Assembly: GCF_016612545.1 (NCBI RefSeq)
Contig: NZ_JAENRY010000139.1
Span: 1-36,006 of the forward strand
Direction: 5' to 3'
Source: Streptomyces sp. MBT65
GTDB lineage: Bacteria; Actinomycetota; Actinomycetes; Streptomycetales; Streptomycetaceae
DNA: 36,006 nucleotides
Below are positions 17,269 through 24,496 of the stretch, in pieces (position 1 is the stretch's first letter; each line of letters begins with the position of its first letter). Under the pieces are notes generated by a model. The model was not told the DNA's origin and ran no database searches. It saw nothing but the letters and a program-made list of their open reading frames with translations. Position numbers and translations under genes: made by a program.

Positions 17269-18258
17269 ATGGAACCGGACGGACGGCACCCCTCCTCCCT
17301 GACGCTCGATCCGCTGGTGCAACGCCTGGTCGAGGCGTCCTCGGCACCGCCCTTTCTCCACGAGCTGTCGCCGGCCGCCGGCCGGCAGGCCCTGACGGAG
17401 TCCCAGGTCCACCGGGTGGAGGACTTCGCGGTGGACGCCTCCTTCCAGGTGTCACCCGTGGGACCGTCCGGGCTGGTCGGCTTCTGGATCTTCCGGCCGC
17501 GCGGAGTACGAAGGCCGCTTCCCGTCCTCTTCTACGTCCACGGCGGCCGGTGGATGCTGGGAGACGCGCACACCCACTCCCGGCTCATCAGCGAGCTCGT
17601 GCTCGGCGCGGGAGTGGTCGCCGTCGTACCCGAGTACAGCCGCGCCCCCGAGGCCCGCTACCCGGTGGCCGTCGAGGAGTGCTACGCCCTCATGGTCTGG
17701 GCCGTCCGCCACGCGGCCGAACTGGAGCTGGACACCGGCCGGCTGGCGGTGGCCGGGGACTGCGCCGGCGCCACCCTGGCCATCGCGCTCACCATGCTGG
17801 CGAAGTCGCGCGGCGGCCCGAGGATCCGTGCCCAACTGCTGTACTACCCGATCACCGACGCACGCTGCGCCAGCGCCTCCCAACGGCAGTTCGCCGAGGG
17901 GTATCTGCTCACCCGGGAGGCCCTGCGCGGGTACTGGCGGCAGTACAGCGACGATCCCCGGGACCTGACCCGGCCGACCGCGTCTCCGTTGCGCGCCGCC
18001 CCGGCGGAGCTGGCGGGGCTGCCGACGGCCCTGCTGATCACGGCGGAGGCCGATGTGACGCGGGACGAGGGGGAGCAGTACGCGGACCGGCTGCGCCTGG
18101 CCGGGGTCGAGGTGACGTCGACCCGGTTCCTGGGCACGGTGCACGACTTCGCCTCGCTGGCCGCACTGCGTGACAGTCCGCCGACGCGCGCGGCCGTGCG
18201 GCAGGGCGTCGACTTTCTGCGCGACATGCTGCGTGGCGAGGACCAGTCGACCGACTGA
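17269..18258 (+). CDS. HSL-type alpha/beta hydrolase with Cys in place of the nucleophile Ser
   Basis: ATG 17269 follows GAGAGG, 21 bases after the LAL gene. The product is 329 aa and is an alpha/beta hydrolase of the hormone-sensitive-lipase group (Abhydrolase_3), clearly homologous along its full length to the protein at 20466. The oxyanion motif HGGG is HGGR (His91-Arg94). The nucleophile elbow GDSAG is GDCAG with Cys165 (codon TGC). Asp262 (EADVTRDE) and His292 (GTVHDF) of the triad are kept. A Cys-His-Asp triad occurs in dienelactone hydrolase-like enzymes but is unusual in HSL esterases, so activity may be altered, slow or lost; a ligand-binding role is possible. It sits between a LAL and an AraC regulator. 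Confidence 0.9.
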   Translation: MEPDGRHPSSLTLDPLVQRLVEASSAPPFLHELSPAAGRQALTESQVHRVEDFAVDASFQVSPVGPSGLVGFWIFRPRGVRRPLPVLFYVHGGRWMLGDAHTHSRLISELVLGAGVVAVVPEYSRAPEARYPVAVEECYALMVWAVRHAAELELDTGRLAVAGDCAGATLAIALTMLAKSRGGPRIRAQLLYYPITDARCASASQRQFAEGYLLTREALRGYWRQYSDDPRDLTRPTASPLRAAPAELAGLPTALLITAEADVTRDEGEQYADRLRLAGVEVTSTRFLGTVHDFASLAALRDSPPTRAAVRQGVDFLRDMLRGEDQSTD

Positions 18259-18294
18259 TGCGTCCGCCCCCTGGCCGAAGGCATCCTGACGGGT

Positions 18295-19320
18295 ATGTCA
18301 GCCCTCTACGATTCCTTCACAGGAAACGACCCCACGGTGAGGCGACCCGGCCAGGTGCTCTCCACGAGTTCCGTACCGATCGGCGAAAGTCTGGAGTTCT
18401 GGCACGATGCCGTGCTCGCCACGCTGGTGGGTATGGACATCGCCACAGAGAGCGGCACGTACGACGCCACGATGCGTACGGACCGGCTCGGCGAACTCCA
18501 GATCACCACGGTCGACTGCGATCCGGGCGAGGTCCACCGGACCCCACGCTTCGTCGCCCGCGGCGACGGCGGACAGGTGCTCGTCGCCGTACAGAGCACC
18601 GGCACGGCCCAGGTCGAACAGGACGGCCGGTCCACGGAACTCCGTCCCGGCGACATCGCGTTCTTCGAGACCGTCCGCCCGTTCCGCACGCGGTTTCCAC
18701 AGCGGTTCCAGCTGAAGATCTTCGCCGTACCACGATGTCTCCTCGGCCAGCCGGAGGCGGCCCTGGGACGCATCACGGCGCGGGCCCTGCGTCCGGTGGG
18801 CGGGCTCGCCGCCCTGCTCTCACCCTTCATGTCGCGTCTCGCGGACACGTCCGAGTCCTACTCCGGGCCGGTCGCCGAACGGCTGGCCGAGAGTGCCGTG
18901 GGCCTGCTGGCCGCAACCGCGGCGCAACAACTGGGCGTGGAGGCGGCCGACCAGCCCGGCGCCGACCGGGTACTCCTGTTGCGCGTCCAGAGGTTCATCC
19001 GCTGGCACCTGGCGGAACCGGACCTCACACCCGCGCTCATCGCCCGGGCCCACGGCATCTCGGCGCGCTATCTGCACCGGCTGTTCGAGCAGGAGGGCAC
19101 GACGGTCGGCCGCTGGATCCGCGGGCTCCGGCTCCAGGAGTGCCGCAGAGAACTGACCGGCGCCGTGAGCGTGGGCAGCGTCGCCCGGCGCTGGGGATTC
19201 AGCGGCACCGCGCACTTCGGACGGGCTTTCCGCCGCGAGTACGGCACCTCCCCGACCGACTGGCTGCGGGACGAACAGGCCCGGCGCTTCGCGGAGGAGG
19301 ACTGGTGCCGGGCCACCTGA
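18295..19320 (+). CDS. AraC-family transcriptional regulator (first of a tandem pair)
   Basis: The product is 341 aa. The N-terminal ~210 residues are an AraC-binding-like (cupin) ligand domain: GESLEFWHDAVL at the start, then VEQDGRSTELRPGDIAFFE. The C-terminal two-helix-turn-helix domain spans ~230-330: LTPALIARAHGISARYLHRL, VGRWIRGLRLQECRREL, VARRWGFSGTAHFGRAFRRE. This is the usual ActR/FeaR-like arrangement with the DNA-binding domain last. It starts 37 bases after the hydrolase and its 3' end overlaps the next regulator's start. The ribosome site (GACGGGT) is weak. Confidence 0.92.
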   Translation: MSALYDSFTGNDPTVRRPGQVLSTSSVPIGESLEFWHDAVLATLVGMDIATESGTYDATMRTDRLGELQITTVDCDPGEVHRTPRFVARGDGGQVLVAVQSTGTAQVEQDGRSTELRPGDIAFFETVRPFRTRFPQRFQLKIFAVPRCLLGQPEAALGRITARALRPVGGLAALLSPFMSRLADTSESYSGPVAERLAESAVGLLAATAAQQLGVEAADQPGADRVLLLRVQRFIRWHLAEPDLTPALIARAHGISARYLHRLFEQEGTTVGRWIRGLRLQECRRELTGAVSVGSVARRWGFSGTAHFGRAFRREYGTSPTDWLRDEQARRFAEEDWCRAT

Positions 19321-20249
19321 CCGCCCTGCACGGGCTGTCGTCGTGCATACAGGCCATGTCGAGGGCCTACGGCAGTCTCGACCTGGTCGCTCGTTCGGAC
19401 CCGGAGTCCTGGCGGGGCTCCCTCCAGGTGCTGCGACTGGGCACGCTTCAGATCTCGACAGAGGAGTCCGACGCCGTGCGGGTCGTCCGGACTCCGCGGG
19501 GTGTGGCGGCCGACGGCCACGACCACGTGTTCGCCCGTCTGCAACTCGACGGCCACGCCCGGCTGTTCCAGGACGGCCGCTCGACGGACCTGTGCCCCGG
19601 AGTCCTGGCCTTCTACGACGCGAGCCGGCCGTTCGACCTCGTCCTGCCGGAGCACCAGCGGGCGCGGGTCCTGATGGTTCCGCGCCCGTTACTGAGGCTG
19701 GGCGAGGCAGAAATACGCCGGGTCACCGCGAAAGTCATCGGCGACGCGCCCGAGGGACCGGCCACGTTGCTGCTCCCGCTCCTGTCCGGTCTGGCACGGG
19801 AGATCGGCGTGTCCGCACCTGCCGCCCGCGAGGAGCTCGCCCGCGCCGTCGCCGACCTCCTCGCCACCTTGGCCGCGGATCGACTGGCCACCACAGAACC
19901 CGCCGAAGCGCGGGCGGCCACACTGTTCGACCGCGTCAAGGCCACCATCGAGACCCGCCTCGGCGAGGCCGAACTCTCCCCCCAAGCCCTCGCCGACGCC
20001 CACGGCGTCTCCCTGCGCTATCTGCACAAGCTCTTCCACGAGCACGACACGACGGTCGGCGGCTGGATACGCCGGCGCCGGCTCGAATCGTGCAGAGCCG
20101 AACTCGCCCGTCCCACAGCGGCCGACCGGACCATAGCCACCGTGGCAGCCCGGTGGGGATTCGTCAGCCCCGCCCACTTCAGCCACGCCTTCCGCAAGGC
20201 GTACGGCATGTCCCCGGCGCAGTTTCGCGGGCAGGGGCCGGACGGCTGA
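19305..20249 (+). CDS. AraC-family transcriptional regulator (second of a tandem pair, shorter N-terminus)
   Basis: The GTG at 19305 (VPGHLTALHG) overlaps the previous gene by 16 bases and has GGAGGAGG 5 bases upstream, so translation is probably coupled. The product is 314 aa. The ligand domain (VFARLQLDGHARLFQDGRST, then DLCPGVLAFYD) aligns with that of the first regulator but lacks its first ~35 residues. The DNA-binding domain is complete: LSPQALADAHGVSLRYLHKL, VGGWIRRRRLESCRAEL, VAARWGFVSPAHFSHAFRKA. The open frame continues far upstream through the first regulator as noise. The two proteins probably arose by duplication. Confidence 0.88.
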   Translation: MPGHLTALHGLSSCIQAMSRAYGSLDLVARSDPESWRGSLQVLRLGTLQISTEESDAVRVVRTPRGVAADGHDHVFARLQLDGHARLFQDGRSTDLCPGVLAFYDASRPFDLVLPEHQRARVLMVPRPLLRLGEAEIRRVTAKVIGDAPEGPATLLLPLLSGLAREIGVSAPAAREELARAVADLLATLAADRLATTEPAEARAATLFDRVKATIETRLGEAELSPQALADAHGVSLRYLHKLFHEHDTTVGGWIRRRRLESCRAELARPTAADRTIATVAARWGFVSPAHFSHAFRKAYGMSPAQFRGQGPDG

Positions 20250-20346
20250 CGCGCTTTCAGCAGCCGCTTGCGGAGGGAACAGCCGTGATTTCCGCGGCAG
20301 TTCGCGTCCGACAACGCAGGGCATCCCTCAGGCGCACCGCCGGGTC

Positions 20347-20383
20347 GGTTCCTGTGCGCTGCCGGACCAGTTCCCGTGCACTG
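20347..20383. promoter_or_regulatory. Direct repeat with 22-bp period, candidate AraC-type operator
   Basis: GGTTCCTGTGCGCTG (20347-20361) and AGTTCCCGTGCACTG (20369-20383) match at 12 of 15 positions with start-to-start spacing of 22 bp, i.e. two helical turns, the arrangement typical of AraC-family sites. It lies about 80 bp upstream of the hydrolase start and directly after two AraC genes. Regulation is inferred. Confidence 0.45.
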
Positions 20384-20465
20384 ACGCGCAATGCCCACCG
20401 ATCCTCCGGTTCTAACGTCCTGACCGAGGTCCCCGCAGATCTCATCCGAAAACGAGGAGAACCAC

Positions 20466-21437
20466 ATGTCTGACGCCGTCGAACCGGTCCAGCCGGTGCT
20501 GGAACCGGCGGCAGCCGCCTTCGCCGAGGCGACCGCCAACCCGCCGTACCTCTTCGACCTCGCCCCGGCGGAGGGCCGCAAGGCCGTCGACGAGGTCCAG
20601 TCCGGCGACATCGCGAAGCCCGCGGTCGACGAGGAGTGGATCACCGTCTCCGGCGGGCCGACCGGGCAGGTCAAGGCCCGTATCGTCCGCCCGGCCGGAG
20701 CCACCGGCACGCTGCCCGTGATCATCTACATCCACGGCGCCGGCTGGGTCTTCGGCAACGCCCACACCCACGACCGCCTGGTGCGCGAACTCGCCGTCGG
20801 CGCGAACGCCGCCGTGGTCTTCCCCGAGTACGACCTCTCGCCCGAGGCCCGCTACCCGGTCGCGATCGAGCAGAACTACACGGTCGCCCAGTGGGTCGTA
20901 CGGGAGGGCACGGCCAAGGGCCTCGATGCCGGCCGCGTCGCCGTGGCCGGCGACTCGGTCGGCGGCAACATGACCGCCGCACTGACCCTCATGGCCAAGG
21001 AGCGCGGCGACGTCCCGCTCCTCCAGCAGGTGCTGTTCTACCCGGTCACCGACGCGAGCTTCGACACGGGCTCGTACCACCAGTTCGCGGAGGGCTACTT
21101 CCTGCGTCGTGACGGCATGCAGTGGTTCTGGGACCAGTACACGACCGACGAGGCCGAGCGCGCGCAGATCACCGCGTCCCCGCTCCGCGCCACGACCGAC
21201 CAGCTCACCGGCCTGCCCCCGGCCCTCGTCATCACCGGTGAGGCCGACGTCCTGCGCGACGAGGGCGAGGCCTACGCCAACAAGCTCCGCGAGGCCGGCG
21301 TCCCCGTCACCGCGGTCCGCTTCCAGGGCATCATCCACGACTTCGTGATGCTGAACGCCCTGCGCGAGACCCACGCGGCCCAGGCCGCCATCACCATGGC
21401 CACAGACACCCTGCGCACCGCGCTCCACGGCCGCTGA
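20466..21437 (+). CDS. HSL-type alpha/beta hydrolase (esterase/lipase), intact catalytic triad
   Basis: ATG 20466 is preceded by GAGGAGAACCAC, a strong ribosome site, after a 216-bp non-coding leader. The product is 323 aa, Abhydrolase_3 family. The oxyanion motif is HGAGW (His90-Trp94), the nucleophile elbow GDSVGG has Ser164, and Asp261 (EADVLRDE) and His291 (IIHDF) complete the triad. It is co-linear with the Cys165 homologue at 17269, with each landmark offset by one residue. It should act on short-chain esters or similar substrates in the cytoplasm. The third hydrolase follows after 23 bases, so they form an operon. Candidate AraC-type direct repeats lie upstream. Confidence 0.92.
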   Translation: MSDAVEPVQPVLEPAAAAFAEATANPPYLFDLAPAEGRKAVDEVQSGDIAKPAVDEEWITVSGGPTGQVKARIVRPAGATGTLPVIIYIHGAGWVFGNAHTHDRLVRELAVGANAAVVFPEYDLSPEARYPVAIEQNYTVAQWVVREGTAKGLDAGRVAVAGDSVGGNMTAALTLMAKERGDVPLLQQVLFYPVTDASFDTGSYHQFAEGYFLRRDGMQWFWDQYTTDEAERAQITASPLRATTDQLTGLPPALVITGEADVLRDEGEAYANKLREAGVPVTAVRFQGIIHDFVMLNALRETHAAQAAITMATDTLRTALHGR

Positions 21438-21460
21438 GACATCCGGAAAGAGAGCCCCCC

Positions 21461-22177
21461 ATGTCCCCCACTCCCACCGTCCTCCTCGTGCACGGCGCCT
21501 TCGCGGACGCCGGCAGTTGGTCCGGTGTCATCGCGGAGCTGCAAGGCCACGGCATCCCCGTGCTCGCGCCGTCGAACCCGCTGCGCGGCCTGGCGTCGGA
21601 CGCCGCGTACATCGCGTCCGTGGCGTCGCAGATAGACGGCCCGGTCGTCCTCGTCGGCCATTCCTACGGCGGTGCGCTGATCACCGTGGCCGGAACCGCG
21701 GACAACGTGGTCGGTCTGGTCTACGTGGCGGCCTACGCCCTCGATGAGGGTGAGAGCCTCGGCGAGTTGCAGGGGCGCTTCCCGCTCTCGCCACTCGTCA
21801 GCAACCTCAAGCAGTGGACCTACCCGCTCCCGGGCGGCGACCCGGCCGTCGAGGTCACCATCACCGAGGACGCCTTCCCGTCGGTGTTCGCCGCCGATGT
21901 GCCCGCGGACGTCACCAAGATCCTCGCGGCGGCCCAACGCCCCCTGGCCGCCGGGGCGTTCGAGGAGACGGCCGCAGCAGCCGCGTGGAAGACCAAGCCG
22001 GCCTGGGCGCTCGTCGCCGGGGCGGACGAGGCGATCAACCCCGAGGTCGAACGCTTCGGCGCGAAGCGGGCCGGGGCCACCATCGTCGAACTCGAAGGTG
22101 CCTCGCACGCCGTGGCGGTGTCCCGGCCCAAGGAGGTCGCCGACCTGATCCGTGACGCGGTGCGCGCGACAAGCTGA
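21461..22177 (+). CDS. EstC/salicylate-esterase-like alpha/beta hydrolase
   Basis: ATG 21461 follows GAAAGAGAG, 23 bases after the previous hydrolase. The product is 238 aa. It begins with TVLLVHGAFADAGSWSGVI, typical of the small alpha/beta hydrolases related to EstC and plant methyl-salicylate esterases. The nucleophile lies in GHSYGG (near residue 69), the acid in the AGADEAINP segment, and the His in EGASHAVAVS. Other members hydrolyse esters, and some act on lactones; the substrate cannot be told. A 13-bp perfect hairpin follows at 22190, closing the operon. Confidence 0.9.
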   Translation: MSPTPTVLLVHGAFADAGSWSGVIAELQGHGIPVLAPSNPLRGLASDAAYIASVASQIDGPVVLVGHSYGGALITVAGTADNVVGLVYVAAYALDEGESLGELQGRFPLSPLVSNLKQWTYPLPGGDPAVEVTITEDAFPSVFAADVPADVTKILAAAQRPLAAGAFEETAAAAAWKTKPAWALVAGADEAINPEVERFGAKRAGATIVELEGASHAVAVSRPKEVADLIRDAVRATS

Positions 22178-22189
22178 CCCGGCGCGGAG

Positions 22190-22230
22190 CGGCGCGGCCG
22201 GAAATCCCTACGGTGTCCGGCCGCGCCGTT
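22190..22230 (+). terminator. Hairpin terminator after the hydrolase operon
   Basis: A perfect 13-bp stem (22190-22202 with 22216-22228, arm CGGCGCGGCCGGA) and 13-base loop lies 12 bases after the stop of the EstC-like gene. Confidence 0.75.
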
Positions 22231-22349
22231 CCTCACTCCCGGGTGACCAGAGCGGGCGACCCGGCAGGCACCACTCCGGCGAGGGCGGATCCGAGCACCA
22301 TGCGGCCGCGAGGACACCGACCGCAGCCACGGGAAACGGCAACCTCCTC

Positions 22350-22460
22350 TGCGCGGCAATCATCGACCGCCTCACCTTCAACGGCACCGTCATCGTGACC
22401 GGCCGACCCCTACCGCCTCGCAGGCACACGAGCCCGCACCGAAGCCGCGGCCACCTGGTT
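22350..22460 (+). pseudogene. C-terminal scrap of an IS21-type IstB ATP-binding protein
   Basis: One frame reads AAIIDRLTFNGTVIVTG and the next, after a small shift near 22402, reads DPYRLAGTRARTEAAA. Together they resemble the well-conserved IstB C-terminus (AxxDRLTFxGxxIxTGTDSYRLAxTRA). Nothing upstream looks like the rest of IstB or IstA, so only the tail remains and it is frameshifted. Family motif is from memory. Confidence 0.5.
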
Positions 22461-22501
22461 CCCGCACGACTGCCGGCCACCCGTCGGCCGCCTCTCCAGC
22501 C

Positions 22502-22921
22502 TCAGGGAGAGATGGCCGACGGCCCACCGGAGCGAAACACGGGCCGGAACCCGTCGAGCGTCACAGACTCTGGGTCACGCACAGGCCGGCCGATGTCGGA
22601 TGGCCAACTGGGACGTCGGCGCTCAACGAAGTCTGTGAAGTCGTTCCGCAGATACCGACAATCGGACGGCTTCAGCCGGATCTGTTTCCGGCTGTCAGCC
22701 CACCAGATCTCGACATCGGCAACCGTGCCTTCCGTCGGCCAGTCCTCGCTCTCGTCCGGCAATAGCAGGACGTCGACAAAGCCTGTGACACTCAGGCCGA
22801 TGTCCACGAAGATCCCGATCACACCGGGCCTGGGAACCTTCACCACAGTGCCCTCGAAGACCTGCCCGAAGCTCAGGCCCCTCCGGATCCGAGCTGATGA
22901 CCGACCGCTGCCGAAACTCAT
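22502..22921 (-). CDS. Small S1-like (OB-fold) RNA-binding-type protein
   Basis: About 139 aa from ATG 22921 (MSFGSGRS); an upstream in-frame ATG at 22993 would add 24 low-information residues, and neither has a clear ribosome site. Residues ~18-85 look like an S1/OB-fold: GLSFGQVFEGTVVKVPRPGV, then GIFVDIGLSVTGFVDVLLLP, and EGTVADVEIWW. The remaining ~55 residues are unassigned. S1-like singletons of this size occur scattered in Streptomyces genomes with unknown roles. Its reading frame has good codon bias, but it sits between IS fragments, so its upstream end may have been lost and replaced. Confidence 0.6.
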   Translation of the reverse strand: MSFGSGRSSARIRRGLSFGQVFEGTVVKVPRPGVIGIFVDIGLSVTGFVDVLLLPDESEDWPTEGTVADVEIWWADSRKQIRLKPSDCRYLRNDFTDFVERRRPSWPSDIGRPVRDPESVTLDGFRPVFRSGGPSAISP

Positions 22922-23077
22922 CGACAAACGCCGCTGCTGAACGGGTTCTGGCTCAGGTCTTGTGGCGGGTGACGTCCTGTCATTGCTCGACATGGAACAG
23001 CGGGATGGACGATGGAGGCGGGGCTAGGACTGTGCGGAGGCTGGTGAGGTCGGCTCGCCAATGCTTCCGGTCTGCCG

Positions 23078-23275
23078 GGTCGACCCGGTCCGGATCTCGC
23101 AGACCATCCCGCTGACGACCTGCCCGTCATCCACACGCGGCCGGCCCGTCGCCGCCCGCGGTTTGAGCGGAGCGAGTAACTCCCGCTCCTGATCGGTGAG
23201 TTCATGACCGCGTATCACCCCACCATGATCTACCAACCGGTGATCTTTGAAGACGAACCCTAGTTGCAGGCTCAT
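23078..23275 (-). pseudogene. N-terminal remnant of an IS5-type transposase
   Basis: The minus-strand frame reads VDHGGVIRGHELTDQERELL, then APLKPRAATGRPRVDDGQVV and SGMVCEIRTG, the conserved N-terminal HTH region of IS5-family transposases (LTDxxWxxLxPLLP, GRPRxDDRxVxNGxxxxxRTG). The expected WRDLPERYGPW continuation is absent and the frame stops soon after. No DDE motif follows, so only the first ~65 codons of about 280 remain. Confidence 0.7.
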
Positions 23276-23278
23276 CTA

Positions 23279-23428
23279 TCACCACTCGTCAAGATAATCG
23301 CGCCAAGCTGGGGCAGGCGTGACGAGACACCGGAAATCGGCCTCGGCGAGCGCGGCGGCCACGCGCTCCGCTTGGCCGCGGAAGGTTTCCGGTGGCGGCC
23401 TCGTCAAGGTTGAGGGAGACGCCCCCAT
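23279..23428 (-). CDS. Small protein (49 aa), unknown function
   Basis: ATG 23428 is preceded by GGGAGG with 8-9 bases spacing, and the frame has clear coding bias (RGQAERVAAALAEADFRCLV, ending RDYLDEW). A longer version from GTG/ATG at 23464 is possible but does not have a ribosome site as good. It lies 69 bases downstream of the DUF3050 gene on the same strand and may be co-transcribed with it. Not recognised; it may be a small conserved protein or the tail of a lost gene. Confidence 0.5.
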   Translation of the reverse strand: MGASPSTLTRPPPETFRGQAERVAAALAEADFRCLVTPAPAWRDYLDEW

Positions 23429-23497
23429 GCGATGGACCTCCCGCCTCGCAGCCCGGCCACTCACGGCCCGGACCTGCCCCGACTCCCGATCTCCCCC

Positions 23498-24277
23498 TCA
23501 CTCCATGGCCCCCAGAATGCCGTCCCACAGACGTGACCGTGCCTCCAGTGCCCGCGTCGCCGTCTCCACCGCCTCCTCCCAGCGCCGGTCGTCCGTACCG
23601 CACAGGTCGGCAACCATCTGCATGGCCATGGGGGTGTGTTCCTCGCCGTCGACCTCGATGTGGCGGGCGAGGTAGTCGCAGAACAGCGGGAAGCGTTCCG
23701 TTCCCTCCTTCTTGATCACCTGGTCGAACATGTCCGGGATCAGGTCCTCGCGGGAGAACGCGAAGGCGGCGGCGCGGCAGTGCAGCGGACGGTCCTCGAT
23801 GATGTCGAAGGTGGTGCGGACGAACTCGGAGGCGGGGCCTGGGACTTGGGCCCCCCGCAGCGCCGCCGGCACACCGTGCCCCTCGGTCAGCAGCACAAGG
23901 AATGCGTCGATCCGGGTCGTGTCGGCCCCGGCCTCGGTCATGCCGGCGCGGTACAGCTCGAAGTGACTCGTGAAACCACCGTTCAGTTCGTCGCTCTCCT
24001 CGACCAGCACGATGTCGTTGATGAGCCGTCGGCTGACCTCCGAGCCGCGGGGCACCCAGGGGACGTCGACACAGGTCAGTTCGCGTTGCAGGGACTTCAG
24101 CAAGGACATGAAGTCCCATACGGCGAAGACGTGGTGGGCCATGAACGTCGCCATGTTCTCGCGGCTTTCGATGCGCTGGTAAATCGGGTGCGCGGTCACT
24201 TCTTTGCGCGCCGATTCGATCACCGAACGAGCCCTGTCGATTCCCTCGTGCCGCATATCCCAGTCGTACCTGGACAT
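23498..24277 (-). CDS. DUF3050 protein, heme-oxygenase-like fold, candidate diiron oxidase/oxygenase
   Basis: ATG 24277 has GAAGGAGAAT directly upstream; the longer frame to 24331 is not needed. The product is 259 aa, all helical. Conserved DUF3050 blocks are visible: HHVFAVWDFMSLLKSLQ (His48/His49), NDIVLVEESDE (Glu93/94), a SHFELY block, SREDLIPDMF (Glu177) and RHIEVDGEEH (His206, Asp210, His214). DUF3050 belongs to the TenA/heme-oxygenase fold group that also holds diiron enzymes such as CADD, UndA and SznF. The His-x3-Asp-x3-His cluster with Glu177 and Glu40/His48-49 could bind metal (inference). It is divergent from the pab operon, so an oxidative step on an aryl substrate is a plausible role. 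Confidence 0.8.
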   Translation of the reverse strand: MSRYDWDMRHEGIDRARSVIESARKEVTAHPIYQRIESRENMATFMAHHVFAVWDFMSLLKSLQRELTCVDVPWVPRGSEVSRRLINDIVLVEESDELNGGFTSHFELYRAGMTEAGADTTRIDAFLVLLTEGHGVPAALRGAQVPGPASEFVRTTFDIIEDRPLHCRAAAFAFSREDLIPDMFDQVIKKEGTERFPLFCDYLARHIEVDGEEHTPMAMQMVADLCGTDDRRWEEAVETATRALEARSRLWDGILGAME

Positions 24278-24496
24278 GATTCTCCTTCGGTCGGGAGAGC
24301 GATCGTGCAGCCATTGAAGACCGGCCTGCAAGCGCTTCCGGGAATTCGGCGAAAGTTACCGCGAGTACGGTTCGACAGAGTGCGCGAAGGCGGGCAAAAG
24401 ACTGATAAAGGGTCACGATACGGACAATCACCGGTCCACCGAAAAAACTTCGTTGAAGATTTGAACGTGCTGTGAAGACTCTGCGTACCTGTCCAC
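24278..24496. promoter_or_regulatory. Divergent promoter region between the DUF3050 gene and the pab operon
   Basis: These 219 bp are the most AT-rich part of the cluster (runs such as GAAAAAACTTCGTTGAAGATT). A small inverted repeat ACTTC-N2-GAAG with flanking TTGAAC/TTGAAG boxes lies near 24447-24475, possibly a -35 or operator region for the rightward operon. Exact promoter elements are not certain. Confidence 0.4.

Noticed and set aside
14545..17412. A 955-aa minus-strand open frame opposite the LAL gene at 14662
   Set aside because: Antisense of a gene with clear Walker and HTH motifs; the minus translation is low-complexity.
18258..19304. N-terminal extension of the second AraC regulator giving a 663-aa protein
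   Set aside because: The extra part is an out-of-frame reading of the first AraC gene; the strong GGAGGAGG site before GTG 19305 decides the start.
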